Notes: a model not told the origin generated them from the letters alone. Positions 17,872 through 27,120 are shown, numbered from the stretch's first letter. The stretch is DNA of 64,000 bases from Hoeflea sp. YIM 152468 (GCF_029210485.1 NZ_JARGET010000016.1:1-64000); one strand, 5' to 3'. Translations and numbers: made by a program.

Positions 17872-18407
17872 GTGTTCAGGCACTCTCTCAGTTTCAGCAG
17901 GCTGCGGCGCAGCCATGTTCGCATGGTGTTGAGCGGCACGCCATTCTTCTCGGCCAGCTCCTGATAACTCAATCCCTCGACATAGGCTTCGACCACGGCC
18001 GCCGCCTTGTCCGAATCCAGTCCTCCGAGACAGGTCTGGATCCGCCTTGCCTCGCCGCTGAGCGCCGCTCTGGCCTCGGGATCGGGGTCCGGATCCGCCA
18101 CCTCGGGCGCATCGTCATATTCCAGCGTGGCCGGCTGGCGCGCCCGGATCATGTCGATCGCCTGGTTGCGGGCGATCGTCACCAGCCAGGCCATGGCCGA
18201 AGCCTGCCCCGCACGAAAGCTGCCGGCCCGCCGCCAAATGCGAACGTAAACCTCCTGCACGGCGTCCTCGGCCTGGGCGCTGTCTTTGAGGATACGGAGT
18301 GAGACGCCAAAAAGTTTCGCACTTGTCTGTGCATACAGCGCGGAAAAGGCCTTGCGGTCGCCCAGCGCGATATGCGCGATCAATCCAGAGAGATCATCTT
18401 GGTTCAT
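17868..18407 (-). CDS. ECF-family RNA polymerase sigma factor (SigK-like)
   Basis: The 179-residue protein has only sigma regions 2 and 4. Region 2 is seen in ILKDSAQAEDAVQEVYVRIWRR and AWLVTIARNQAIDMIR; region 4 in VVEAYVEGLSYQELAEKNGVPLNTMRTWLRRSLLKLRE, with the helix-turn-helix that reads the -35 element. It is translationally coupled to an RskA-like anti-sigma. The combination of this sigma, RskA and a downstream fasciclin gene resembles the SigK-RskA-Mpt70/83 system of Mycobacterium, so the fasciclin gene and possibly msrB are its likely targets. Confidence 0.92.
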   Translation of the reverse strand: MNQDDLSGLIAHIALGDRKAFSALYAQTSAKLFGVSLRILKDSAQAEDAVQEVYVRIWRRAGSFRAGQASAMAWLVTIARNQAIDMIRARQPATLEYDDAPEVADPDPDPEARAALSGEARRIQTCLGGLDSDKAAAVVEAYVEGLSYQELAEKNGVPLNTMRTWLRRSLLKLRECLNT

Positions 18408-18640
18408 GATGGGGTCGGCTGCTCCGCTCGCGGTTTTGACTCATATCAGTTTCATGGATCGCTGAAACCCTTTACGAAAAAATGCGCCAACTGGTTTTGC
18501 CTTTGGCACTTGGTGGGGTCGAGACGATCACCGCAAAAGAGAAATGGACCCAGGAGATCATTGATGCCGGGACCGATTGCCGCTAAACAGCGCCGGACCT
18601 TTTGCTTCTTGCGCTCACGCCAACCCGGGACGCCACACCA

Positions 18641-19537
18641 ATGTCTGAGACCACAAGCAGCGACGCTGCAACCCAGGCCCGCCTGCTCGCCGAGGCGCTG
18701 CCCTATATGCAGCGCTACGAGAACAAGACCGTGGTGGTCAAATATGGTGGCCACGCCATGGGTGACGCAGCCCTCGGCAAGGCCTTCGCCCAGGACATTG
18801 CGCTGCTGAAGCAATCGGGCGTCAACCCGATCGTGGTGCATGGCGGCGGCCCGCAGATCGGCGCCATGCTGGCCAAAATGGGAATTGAATCCAAATTCGA
18901 GGGTGGTTTGCGGGTCACCGACGCCAAGACCGTCGAGATCGTCGAAATGGTGCTGGCCGGGTCAATCAACAAGGAAATCGTCGCGCTGATCAACGCCGAA
19001 GGCGAATGGGCCATCGGTCTGTGCGGCAAGGACGGCAACATGGTCTACGCCGAGAAGGCGCAAAAGACCTTTGTCGACCCTGATTCCAATATCGAAAGAG
19101 TGCTCGATCTGGGCTTTGTCGGCGAGCCGATGGAAGTCGACCGGACGCTGCTTGATCTTCTTGCCAAGTCGGAGATGATCCCGGTCCTGGCGCCTGTCGC
19201 ACCGGGCCACGATGGCCACACCTACAACATCAATGCCGACACCTTCGCCGGCGCCATAGCCGGTGCTGTGGAGGCCTCGCGGCTGCTGTTCCTGACCGAT
19301 GTTCCCGGTGTTCTCGACAAGAACAAGAAACTGATCGACAAATTGACCGTCAGTGAAGCCAGGGCGCTGATTGCCGACGGCACGATTTCCGCCGGCATGA
19401 TCCCGAAGGTCGAAACCTGCATCGAGGCAATCGAGCGGGGTGTGAAGGGCGTTGTCATCCTCAACGGCAAGACCCCGCATGCGGTGCTGCTGGAACTGTT
19501 CACCGCGCACGGTGCCGGAACCCTGCTGGTTCCGTGA
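18641..19537 (+). CDS. argB: Acetylglutamate kinase
   Basis: The enzyme phosphorylates N-acetylglutamate in arginine biosynthesis. Diagnostic segments are [11 protein letters not shown] near residue 30, VHGGGPQIG near 65, and the C-terminal [25 protein letters not shown]. The ATG at 18641 gives 298 residues, the usual family length; an upstream TTG at 18602 is less likely. No strong ribosome binding site is visible. In other Rhizobiales it sits directly after yihA; here it is separated by the msrB/fasciclin/sigma block. Confidence 0.95.
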   Translation: MSETTSSDAATQARLLAEALPYMQRYENKTVVVKYGGHAMGDAALGKAFAQDIALLKQSGVNPIVVHGGGPQIGAMLAKMGIESKFEGGLRVTDAKTVEIVEMVLAGSINKEIVALINAEGEWAIGLCGKDGNMVYAEKAQKTFVDPDSNIERVLDLGFVGEPMEVDRTLLDLLAKSEMIPVLAPVAPGHDGHTYNINADTFAGAIAGAVEASRLLFLTDVPGVLDKNKKLIDKLTVSEARALIADGTISAGMIPKVETCIEAIERGVKGVVILNGKTPHAVLLELFTAHGAGTLLVP

Positions 19538-19792
19538 GCGTTCGGACTTGACCGGGGCGTGATCGCTGCACGGGAACTGCCTGCATTGCAGGTGTCGCAG
19601 CGCATGAGCGGAGACCCCTTCTTGCGCCACAATCCGTTGCCAAACCCGCTGAGCCACCCGTCCGAGCCGATGCTGCCAATATCGTGTCGATCCTGGCGGC
19701 TGTCGCGCCACCGCTCCATCAGCGACCGCGCCCGTCAATTCCCGTGCCAGCAAGGCGCCGTGCCGGCAAGGTACCGCCTGCTGGCCGGTCCA

Positions 19793-21130
19793 CTAACGGC
19801 TGGAGAGGCTGGAACCGGTGACGCAGAAAATGTCGCCCAAGCGGGTGCAACGGGGCGTCAGGTTGAGCCTCGGATCGACTATGCCTCTGACCGAATTGCC
19901 GAGATTTCGCCCGAAACGCTGTGACTGGGCGTCAAATGTGTTGCGCGCTTTCGGGTCGAGGATCGCAATCGGTGCGGATATCGCCATGCCAGCAGCCGAG
20001 CCGACAGTGTTGGAGACGGACATTGCGGTGGCGCCAAATTCGGCCCCAAGGCCGAGATCCTGCTCGGTAACCGCCTGACCGTCGATCAGCCGTTGACCCA
20101 GCAATTTCACAACTTCCGGACTTTCGGCGAACTTGGAATGATTGAGGCTGTCTCCGACCTGCAGCGCCGAGAGATCAAGTATGGTGATTCCTCCGCGTTC
20201 GAACTCATCCCGGTAGACCGGATTGTGAATGTCGATCTGGCCAAGCCGGTCGACATTGCCGGAGATCCGGCGCGACAGGGTCAAGGCGCGATCATCCTGA
20301 GACACAAACACTGTGAATTTCGGGCGCTTCGACCCCATGTCAGCCAGTTGCTGGCTGAAAACATCGACATCAAGATCGGGTGAAGCCAGGATCACATTGC
20401 CGATCTTGGACGGAATCCCGTCGTTGCGGATCGCCATCTGGCGCAAGGATTCCATTGCCAGCCAGGTGCCCATCGAGTGAGCCAGAATGATGATATCCGT
20501 GATTTCCGGCGCCGCGGCAGCGCCGGTCAGAAGCGTCTCCAGCGCCGAGCGGGAATAGTTGGTGCTTTCCTTGTCATAGCCGTAATCGAACACCGAGCCA
20601 CGTGATGGCCAGGTGAACATTACCGGGGTGGCATCGGTCCTGCTGTCATGGGCGATCTGGGCAAAGCGGTAAACCGCACTTTCATAGCGGGTATTGAAAC
20701 CATGGACGAAAATCAGCAGCCGCCCGGAGGGCGATTTGTTGCGCTGGTACCAGGCCCTGATGTCCGTGACCGAGTCAAACCGGCTTGCTGACAGCGTCGC
20801 AAACTCGCGTGACGGATCTGCTGGCAGTGTCTTCGGCCATTGCACCTCGCCGATCTTGCGGTGTGCTTCAGGCGGAATCGAGACCACAAGTTCATTGAAG
20901 TCAACCGCATTGCCGCGTTCGCCAGAGTAGAGCAGGCCCGGATTGTCGGACGGTGCGCGGGTGGTGGCGACCATGATCGAAATCTCCGTCGCATCCGGAG
21001 CGGTCTGCGCGACAGGTGACAACACGCCTTCGGGAGGGCTGGCGCACCCCGCCAAAGACAGCGCGAGCCCGACAACAGCTGCGCCCGCCGCAGTCCGGCC
21101 CATTGTGAGCAACGGTTCGGTTATTGGCAT
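19793..21130 (-). CDS. DUF900 alpha/beta hydrolase, probable lipoprotein
   Basis: The N-terminus carries a hydrophobic stretch ending in the lipobox LSLAGC, so the protein is probably anchored to a membrane by lipid. The rest is the DUF900 alpha/beta hydrolase fold: LLIFVHGFNTRYE (oxyanion region), the nucleophile elbow AHSMGTWLAM with its serine, SPDLD, and a C-terminal histidine in LNHSKF. The substrate is unknown. The frame is open to a GTG at 21220, but starts at 21130 or 21103 place the lipobox at a realistic distance; none has a strong ribosome binding site. It follows the EamA transporter gene closely on the same strand. Confidence 0.8.
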   Translation of the reverse strand: MPITEPLLTMGRTAAGAAVVGLALSLAGCASPPEGVLSPVAQTAPDATEISIMVATTRAPSDNPGLLYSGERGNAVDFNELVVSIPPEAHRKIGEVQWPKTLPADPSREFATLSASRFDSVTDIRAWYQRNKSPSGRLLIFVHGFNTRYESAVYRFAQIAHDSRTDATPVMFTWPSRGSVFDYGYDKESTNYSRSALETLLTGAAAAPEITDIIILAHSMGTWLAMESLRQMAIRNDGIPSKIGNVILASPDLDVDVFSQQLADMGSKRPKFTVFVSQDDRALTLSRRISGNVDRLGQIDIHNPVYRDEFERGGITILDLSALQVGDSLNHSKFAESPEVVKLLGQRLIDGQAVTEQDLGLGAEFGATAMSVSNTVGSAAGMAISAPIAILDPKARNTFDAQSQRFGRNLGNSVRGIVDPRLNLTPRCTRLGDIFCVTGSSLSSR

Positions 21131-21229
21131 GCACCATGCGGGCATCGGCGTTCCGTTCGGGTTTGCAATCGGCCGGTTCTCAACCTGGGGCTCAATCGGA
21201 CTTGCCGGTTCCCCCGTCACCGCAGCCGG

Positions 21230-22147
21230 TCAGACCAGCAGCAGCACCACTATACCAGCTACGATGAAGATGCAGCCAAAAATTTCAAGCTTGTTGACGT
21301 GCTCGCGGAAAATCAGCACCGAGGAAGCATAGGTGAAAATCATCTCCACCTGGGCCAAGGCCTTGACCACAGCCGCTGTTTGCAGCGTCATCGCCATGAA
21401 CCAGCCAAACGATGCGGTGGCGCCAACAAGGCCGACCATTGCGGAGATTTTCCACGCGGCGCGGATGCGGCCCAGTTCACCCGGAGCACGGAACCACATC
21501 CAGATCAGCATGATGACGGTCTGCAGCAGGATCGCCGCCAGCAGCGTGACCGCGGCCTGCATCATGAAATTCGGCCCGGCCAAGGACAACGATGCTGCGC
21601 GATAGCCGACCGCGGCGATGCCGAAGAAGGTTCCCGATGCCAGACCCAGAGCAGCCGTGCGGGAAAACACCGACCCGAGCAGCGCAGCCGCACCCGAGGC
21701 CGAGCGGGCGACCGAGATCATCACCACGCCGACGAGGCTGATGGCAATGGCGACCAGGGTCCCGGCACTCACCCTGTCGCCCAGAAAGATCAATCCGAAC
21801 AAGGCCGCCTGCGCCGGCTCGGTGCGGGAGTAAGCTGTGCCGACGGTAAAATTGCGGTGGCTGAACATCTGGATCAGAAATGCCTGCGCGGTGATCTGGG
21901 AGAGCGCCGCCAGCGCCACCCAGCCGATGAACGCAGAATTCGGCAGCGGCAGCGGATAGCCGATGCCGAAGGCAAGCAGACCGACGAACACAAGGGCGAA
22001 CGGCACTCCAAAGCCAAACCGTACAAAGGTCGCGCCGGTGGTGCCCATCACTCCCTTGAGATGCTTTTGCAACACAGAGCGGATGTTCTGCAGGAACGCG
22101 GCGGCAATGGTGATGAGGATCCAGGTTTCCATCTTGACGGGAGCCAT
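21230..22147 (-). CDS. EamA/DMT-superfamily transporter
   Basis: The 305-residue hydrophobic protein has about ten predicted membrane helices in two EamA repeats, for example FLQNIRSVLQKHLKG at the start and AVVKALAQVEMIFTYASSVLIFREHVNKLEIFGC in the second repeat, which carries the typical EamA signature. Members export metabolites such as amino acids; the substrate cannot be told from sequence. A second in-frame ATG at 22132 is an equally possible start. It appears to be transcribed together with the downstream DUF900 gene. Confidence 0.85.
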   Translation of the reverse strand: MAPVKMETWILITIAAAFLQNIRSVLQKHLKGVMGTTGATFVRFGFGVPFALVFVGLLAFGIGYPLPLPNSAFIGWVALAALSQITAQAFLIQMFSHRNFTVGTAYSRTEPAQAALFGLIFLGDRVSAGTLVAIAISLVGVVMISVARSASGAAALLGSVFSRTAALGLASGTFFGIAAVGYRAASLSLAGPNFMMQAAVTLLAAILLQTVIMLIWMWFRAPGELGRIRAAWKISAMVGLVGATASFGWFMAMTLQTAAVVKALAQVEMIFTYASSVLIFREHVNKLEIFGCIFIVAGIVVLLLV

Positions 22148-22340
22148 CCTGTAGAAAGCGATGAGGCAACGCGGCCCGCCTTGCTGAGCCGGAATCCGGA
22201 TTCTGCGTGCTGCGACAGCGGTCTAGCAGCTTGGCCACACTTCCGGCAAGCACTCGGCTTGCGCGGTCGCGAGGTCAGACCCGGTATCGAGACATCGGCC
22301 GACGGGTTTCACGCCACCATGAAACAGCGATCCCTACGCG

Positions 22341-23156
22341 TTATGCCGCATGAGAAATCCGCTGGCCGACACAAACCCTGTTGCGGCCGCCGCGCTTGGC
22401 TTCGTACAGCTTGGCATCGGCTGCGCGCATGACCTCATCGGGGCTCGCATGGCTCGCCAGCTCAGAGCCACCGACACTGACCGTCAGCTTCAGTTTCTTG
22501 CCTTCGGCTGTCGTGATGGACATATCCTCGACATTGCTCCGAATCCGCTCGGCCACCCGAAGCGCATCTTCCCGGTCCGCACCATTGAGGATGACAGCAA
22601 ATTCCTCGCCGCCGATACGGGCTCCGAAATCACCGTTTCGAATGGCACGGGCAATCGCCTCGGCCACGGCGAGCAGGGCGCGGTCGCCGGCATCATGGCC
22701 ATGCATATCATTGACCAGCTTGAACCGGTCGGCATCGATCATCAGCAGATACCCCGGATCGGGGTGCTGCATCCGTTCAGTCAGACGGGCAAGAAAAGCG
22801 TCACGGTTGGCAAGCCCGGTCATGCTGTCGTGACTTGCCCGGTGCAACAGGTCCCGGTTCGTGTCGGCAAGCTTGAGGTGAAACTCGAACAGGCGCTGAT
22901 GCGCTTCACCCAGTGCCGCGTACGCTGCCTCAAGCTTCATGGTCTGCCGGAAAAAGACATAGCTCGCCGGCGGTGTGATCACGAGCGGACACAAGCCTGC
23001 GATCGACAGCGCCAGACCCATCGCCCCGGGCATGCCCGCCAAGATCATGGCTGTTGCGGTGATGGAGAGCGAGACAAGAACCGACGCCACTGTCACGATG
23101 CTGATTTTGCGGATCATCGTGCGAATATGTTTTCGTGAAATGTTTGGTTTCTGCAT
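22341..23156 (-). CDS. Membrane-bound diguanylate cyclase (GGDEF)
   Basis: The protein has two transmembrane helices (ISIVTVASVLVSLSITATAMI and a second GLCPLVITPPASYVFF), a short coiled linker, and a complete GGDEF domain. The active site reads RIGGEEF, and five residues before it is RNGD, the RxxD inhibitory site for c-di-GMP feedback. Other conserved pieces are DSMTGLANRDAF and LLMIDADRFKLVND. It should make c-di-GMP. The ATG at 23156 is taken as start; the frame stays open to 23255, and the choice is uncertain because no strong site is visible. Confidence 0.88.
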   Translation of the reverse strand: MQKPNISRKHIRTMIRKISIVTVASVLVSLSITATAMILAGMPGAMGLALSIAGLCPLVITPPASYVFFRQTMKLEAAYAALGEAHQRLFEFHLKLADTNRDLLHRASHDSMTGLANRDAFLARLTERMQHPDPGYLLMIDADRFKLVNDMHGHDAGDRALLAVAEAIARAIRNGDFGARIGGEEFAVILNGADREDALRVAERIRSNVEDMSITTAEGKKLKLTVSVGGSELASHASPDEVMRAADAKLYEAKRGGRNRVCVGQRISHAA

Positions 23157-23311
23157 AATCAATCCAATGCGATTGCCCGTTGCGTGGTCCATCGCACGAT
23201 AGTTTTGACTAAAGGTATACGGAGCCGCTAAAGCTGCGGCTTCCGAGCAGGCCATCGCCCCGCGGCGCCTTGAAGCGCCGCCGCTCCAACCGATATCATT
23301 CCGAGGTTCCC

Positions 23312-24019
23312 ATGCCCCACAAGTCCGCCCTGCCAGATCCCGCTGCCTTCGCCCATGTCACCGAGTGGGTGTTTGATCTCGACAACACGCTGTATCCGCG
23401 CCGCACCGATTTGTTCTCGCAGATCGACAAGAAAATGACCGATTATGTGCGCACCCTGCTTGGCCTCGATCATGAGGCTGCGCGCAGCCTGCAGAAACAA
23501 TATTACCGGGAGCATGGCACCACGCTGCAAGGCCTGATGCTCCATCACGGTGTCGATGCGAACGACTTCCTCGAAAAAGTTCACGACATAGATTATTCCT
23601 GGGTGAAGCCGGACCCAACGCTGGCCACAGCGATCAAGTCGCTGCCGGGCCGCAAGTTCATTTTTACCAATGGCGATACGCCGCATGCGGAGCGGACGGC
23701 GCGGGCCCTCGGAATTCTCGAGCATTTCGACGATATCTTCGACATCCTGGCAGCCGACCTCAAACCCAAACCGGCGCCCGAAACCTATGACCGTTTTCTC
23801 GCCCGGCACGGCGTGCACAAGGACAAGGCGGCGATGTTCGAGGATCTTCCGCGCAATCTGATGGCGCCGCATGCGCTGGGCATGCGCACCGTGCTGATCG
23901 TGCCCAACAATCTTGACGAGGTGCTGGACGACGTCTGGGAACACGAAGGCAAGGATGGCACGCATATCGATCACGTCACGGATGATCTGACGGCCTTCCT
24001 GACCCGCGTAACAGCCTGA
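23312..24019 (+). CDS. HAD-family pyrimidine 5'-nucleotidase
   Basis: The protein has the HAD motif I VFDLDNTLYP near residue 20 with both catalytic aspartates, motif II FTNGD, and motif III/IV in the C-terminal part (MFEDLPRNLMAPHALGMRTVLI). The sequence is of the SDT1-like pyrimidine nucleotidase type. Start 23312 is preferred over an upstream ATG because GAGG lies six bases before it. In Rhizobiales this gene commonly lies between argB and dapD, as here. Confidence 0.88.
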   Translation: MPHKSALPDPAAFAHVTEWVFDLDNTLYPRRTDLFSQIDKKMTDYVRTLLGLDHEAARSLQKQYYREHGTTLQGLMLHHGVDANDFLEKVHDIDYSWVKPDPTLATAIKSLPGRKFIFTNGDTPHAERTARALGILEHFDDIFDILAADLKPKPAPETYDRFLARHGVHKDKAAMFEDLPRNLMAPHALGMRTVLIVPNNLDEVLDDVWEHEGKDGTHIDHVTDDLTAFLTRVTA

Positions 24020-24020
24020 C

Positions 24021-24051
24021 CAGCCCGCCCTCCGGGGAGGCCGCCGGGCTG
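24021..24051 (+). terminator. GC-rich hairpin after the nucleotidase gene
   Basis: CAGCCCG (24021-24027) pairs with CGGGCTG (24045-24051), and inside it CCTCC (24029-24033) pairs with GGAGG (24036-24040). It begins just past the nucleotidase stop. There is no T-run, so terminator function is tentative. Confidence 0.45.
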
Positions 24052-24090
24052 GGCGAGGCCGCGGACCTTTCCAATGTTTAATCTACATTA

Positions 24091-24121
24091 CCGGGGTTTA
24101 AGTGGTTATTTTGAACCCCGG
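24091..24121. repeat. 8-bp inverted repeat upstream of the EF-hand gene
   Basis: CCGGGGTT at 24091-24098 pairs perfectly with AACCCCGG at 24114-24121 across a 15-base AT-rich spacer, ending 48 bases before the EF-hand gene start. It could be an operator or a leader hairpin. Confidence 0.5.
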
Positions 24122-24169
24122 CATCCACTTTGGGGAGGCAAACAAGAACAGCCCCAAAAGGACATCCCG

Positions 24170-24760
24170 ATGAAAAAGACACTTCTCGCCACCCTCGCTG
24201 CAGCCATGATTGCCTCCGTTGCATTTCCCGCCATGGCCGCCTCGCAACGCGGAGGTCACGAGCGTGGCCCGCGACTCGTGCATCTGATGGAACGGTTTGA
24301 CACCAACAAGGACGGCGCCGTCGATCTTGAAGAAGTCTCCGCCCACCGTCAGTCGATGTTCGAAAGCGCTGACACCGACAAATCCGGCTCGCTGAGCCAG
24401 GATGAACTCAAGGCCTTCGGCGACATGCGCAAGGAAATGCGTCAGCAGAACCGGGAAGAACGCCGCGCCGAAGCCAAGGGCATGAAGCACGGCAAGATGG
24501 GCAAGCACGGCGACCGGGATGGCCGCATGGCCGGCAAGCATGACGGCAAACGTCATGGCGAAGGCAAGGGACGAGGTGAAGGCCGCGGCGATCGGCGCGG
24601 CGGCATGAAGCTCGAGCGCCTCGACACCGACAAGAACGGCGAAATCAGCCTTGAGGAATTCGCCTCTGTCTCGAGCCAGATGTTCGAACGGTTTGACCGC
24701 AATGACGACAAGAAGATCGACATCACCGACTTCTACCGCTCTGCCAAGAACGGCAACTGA
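24170..24760 (+). CDS. Secreted EF-hand calcium-binding protein
   Basis: The 196-residue protein has a signal peptide (MKKTLLATLAAAMIASVAF, cut near residue 23) and four EF-hand loops at about residues 44-55 (DTNKDGAVDLEE), 68-79 (DTDKSGSLSQDE), 152-163 (DTDKNGEISLEE) and 176-187 (DRNDDKKIDITD). Between the two pairs lies a low-complexity linker of about 60 residues rich in Gly, Lys, Arg and His (about 90-147). It should be periplasmic or extracellular and bind calcium; the linker could bind metal, nucleic acid or polyanion. The ATG at 24170 follows AAAGGA. A strong terminator follows the gene. Confidence 0.85.
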   Translation: MKKTLLATLAAAMIASVAFPAMAASQRGGHERGPRLVHLMERFDTNKDGAVDLEEVSAHRQSMFESADTDKSGSLSQDELKAFGDMRKEMRQQNREERRAEAKGMKHGKMGKHGDRDGRMAGKHDGKRHGEGKGRGEGRGDRRGGMKLERLDTDKNGEISLEEFASVSSQMFERFDRNDDKKIDITDFYRSAKNGN

Positions 24761-24783
24761 GCCCGCAGCATCAGCCGAACGCG

Positions 24784-24812
24784 AACCAGGCCGGACCCCG
24801 GCCTGGTTTTTT
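24784..24812 (+). terminator. Intrinsic terminator after the EF-hand gene
   Basis: CCAGGCCGG (24786-24794) and CCGGCCTGG (24798-24806) form a perfect nine-pair stem with an ACC loop, followed by six T. Confidence 0.88.
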
Positions 24813-25666
24813 CATGTCAGAGGCGTAATCTCGTAGTGGTTGGCGATGATCGACCACGCCTCCTCGGCGGTGTCGACAAAGTTGATCAGATCCAGATCAT
24901 CGGGCGAGATCGTGCCGAAATCGGCCAGCGCCTGAAAATCCACAATCGAGTTCCAGAACTCGGACCCGAACAGGATCAGCGGCATCCTCTCCATCCGGCC
25001 GGTCTGGATCAGGGTCAGGGATTCAAAAAGCTCGTCCATGGTTCCGAAGCCGCCGGGGAAAATCGTGATCGCCCTGGCGCGCATCAGGAAATGCATCTTG
25101 CGGATGGCGAAATAGTGGAAGTTCAGACTGAATTCCGGCGTCACATAGGCATTGGGCGCCTGTTCATGCGGCAACACCACATTGAGCCCGATGGAAGCGG
25201 CGCCAACATCGTGGGCGCCACGGTTGCCTGCTTCCATCACCCCCGGGCCACCGCCGGTAACAATGACGTATTCCTGCCCCTTGGTGGCCAGCGAATGGGT
25301 GGAGCACAGCCGCGCAAAGGCGCGCGCTTCCTCATAGTAGCGGGCCGCGGCCGTCAGATTCTTCGCCTGGGTCTCGTTCTTGGCCGCCCAGGGCGCCTTG
25401 CCCGGCGCCGGGATGCGGGCTCCGCCGAACATCACCACTGTCGAGCGGATATCCGCCTCCATGAAAAGCATTTCCGGCTTGAGCAATTCAAGCTGCAGAC
25501 GAATCGGCCGAAGCTCTTCTCGACAGAGAAAATCCGGGTCGGCATAGGCCAGCCGGTAAGCTGGTGACGCGCTTTGCGGAGTCGTGGGTTGCCGTTCGGC
25601 GCGCAGCTTGTCCTGGCGGCTGTCGGCAAACGGATCCCAGGTATTATTGGTACGTTTGGCACTCAT
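24812..25666 (-). CDS. LOG-family (TIGR00730) Rossmann-fold protein
   Basis: The protein has the LOG motifs VTGGGPGVMEAGNRGA and FPGGFGTMDELFE (PGGxGTxxE), which in characterised members hydrolyse cytokinin or purine nucleotide 5'-monophosphates to release the base. It carries an extra N-terminal segment of about 70 residues before the core. The ATG at 25666 (MSAKRTNNTWDPF) is favoured over a frame open to 25750. It ends at the terminator shared with the convergent EF-hand gene. Confidence 0.85.
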   Translation of the reverse strand: MSAKRTNNTWDPFADSRQDKLRAERQPTTPQSASPAYRLAYADPDFLCREELRPIRLQLELLKPEMLFMEADIRSTVVMFGGARIPAPGKAPWAAKNETQAKNLTAAARYYEEARAFARLCSTHSLATKGQEYVIVTGGGPGVMEAGNRGAHDVGAASIGLNVVLPHEQAPNAYVTPEFSLNFHYFAIRKMHFLMRARAITIFPGGFGTMDELFESLTLIQTGRMERMPLILFGSEFWNSIVDFQALADFGTISPDDLDLINFVDTAEEAWSIIANHYEITPLT

Positions 25667-25813
25667 CTGCTTGTCCCGTTCTGTGCTGGGCGATCTGCCG
25701 GATTTGACCCCGCGCCCAGCCTCGCTTAGGAGATGTGCAACGGTCCCCAACGGTCCGGCTGCACACGCCCATGACCGACCAAACTAGACGTTGAACCTTA
25801 AGGAATCGCCACG

Positions 25814-26668
25814 ATGAAGCATGATATGGCTGCGCTTGCCACAACGATCGAAACCGCCTTTGACGATCGCGACACCATCTCCACTGCCACCCGCGGCGAA
25901 GTTCGCGATGCCGTTGAAGCATCGCTCAATCTGCTCGACCGCGGCGAAGCCCGGGTGGCGACACGCGGCGACGACGGCCAGTGGACCGTCAACCAATGGC
26001 TCAAGAAGGCGGTGTTGCTGTCGTTCCGGCTCAATCCGATGGAAGTCATCAAGGGCGGCCCCGGCGATGCCGTCTGGTGGGACAAGGTGCCTTCGAAGTT
26101 CGAAGGATGGACTGCCAATGAATTCGAGCGCGCGGGATTTCGCTCGGTTCCCGGCTCGATCGTCCGGCGCGGCTCTTTCATCGGAAAGAATGTCGTGCTG
26201 ATGCCGTCTTTCGTCAATCTCGGCGCCTATGTCGATGAAGGCTCGATGGTCGACGGCTGGGCCACAGTCGGCTCCTGTGCACAGATCGGCAAGAATGTGC
26301 ACCTTTCGGGCGGCGTCGGGATTGGCGGCGTTCTCGAGCCGCTGCAGGCCGGGCCGACGATCATCGAGGACAATTGCTTCATTGGCGCGCGTTCGGAAGT
26401 GGTCGAAGGCTGCATCGTGCGCGAAGGCGCGGTCCTGGGCATGGGCGTCTACATCGGCAAGTCGACCCGCATCGTCAACCGGATGACCGGCGAGATCAGC
26501 TATGGCGAGATCCCGCCCTATTCCGTGGTCGTCGCCGGCTCGATGCCGACCTCGAGCACCATGGGCAACGGCGAGGCCGCGCCAAACCTCTATTGCGCCG
26601 TCATCGTCAAGACCGTCGACGCACAGACCCGGTCGAAAACCGGCATCAACGAACTGCTCAGGGACTAG
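25814..26668 (+). CDS. dapD: Tetrahydrodipicolinate N-succinyltransferase
   Basis: The enzyme transfers succinyl from succinyl-CoA to tetrahydrodipicolinate in the lysine and diaminopimelate pathway. The 284-residue protein has the N-terminal helical domain ([15 protein letters not shown]), then left-handed beta-helix hexapeptide repeats ([38 protein letters not shown]), and the conserved C-terminal [14 protein letters not shown]. It is followed at seven bases by a DUF805 gene and then dapE, the usual rhizobial order. Confidence 0.97.
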   Translation: MKHDMAALATTIETAFDDRDTISTATRGEVRDAVEASLNLLDRGEARVATRGDDGQWTVNQWLKKAVLLSFRLNPMEVIKGGPGDAVWWDKVPSKFEGWTANEFERAGFRSVPGSIVRRGSFIGKNVVLMPSFVNLGAYVDEGSMVDGWATVGSCAQIGKNVHLSGGVGIGGVLEPLQAGPTIIEDNCFIGARSEVVEGCIVREGAVLGMGVYIGKSTRIVNRMTGEISYGEIPPYSVVVAGSMPTSSTMGNGEAAPNLYCAVIVKTVDAQTRSKTGINELLRD

Positions 26669-26675
26669 GTGAACC

Positions 26676-27056
26676 ATGGCGCGGCGGCCCGGCACCGGCA
26701 TGCGCTGGCTCCTGTTCGGAGTCTCGGGCCGGTTGTCGCGCCGGGTCTATGCCTGGTCGCTTTTGTTCTGGATCGCCGTGCTTGCCATCCCGGTTTCCGC
26801 AGTTGTTCGCGCCGTGCCGGACAGCTCCGAGATGACCATGGCAGGATTTGCCATCATCTTCAGTTTCGTGCCGGCAGCCTGGTCAATTGCGGTGATGAGC
26901 ATCAAGCGGCTGCACGACGCGGGCCTGCCCGGAATTCTGGTAGGCGTCCTGGTTGTTCCGGCCGCGTCCTTCTTCATGCTGTTGATCATCATGCTCTGGC
27001 CCTCGGCAAAGGGCCCCAACCGGCACGGTCCGGGGCCGAACCAGCCCGGCTATTGA
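26676..27056 (+). CDS. DUF805 family membrane protein
   Basis: The 126-residue protein has three predicted membrane segments and the DUF805 signature: an early GRLSRRVYAWSLLFW and a mid-protein IKRLHDAGLPGILVG, ending in a short GPNRHGPGPNQ tail. The function is unknown. It sits between dapD and dapE in one operon, an arrangement conserved in this bacterial order. Confidence 0.88.
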   Translation: MARRPGTGMRWLLFGVSGRLSRRVYAWSLLFWIAVLAIPVSAVVRAVPDSSEMTMAGFAIIFSFVPAAWSIAVMSIKRLHDAGLPGILVGVLVVPAASFFMLLIIMLWPSAKGPNRHGPGPNQPGY

Positions 27057-27120
27057 CCGGGGTGCTTTTCATCCGCCCCGAACAGTCGACAGCACCGGGG
27101 CAATCGGCTAATCACGACGC

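Noticed and set aside
18482-18586. A 34-codon frame upstream of argB on the + strand
   Set aside because: It reads plausibly but has no ribosome binding site and no recognisable family; it may be a remnant, but cannot be supported.
21299-22432. A 377-codon + strand open frame over the EamA gene
   Set aside because: Antisense shadow; the minus strand encodes a clear ten-helix transporter.
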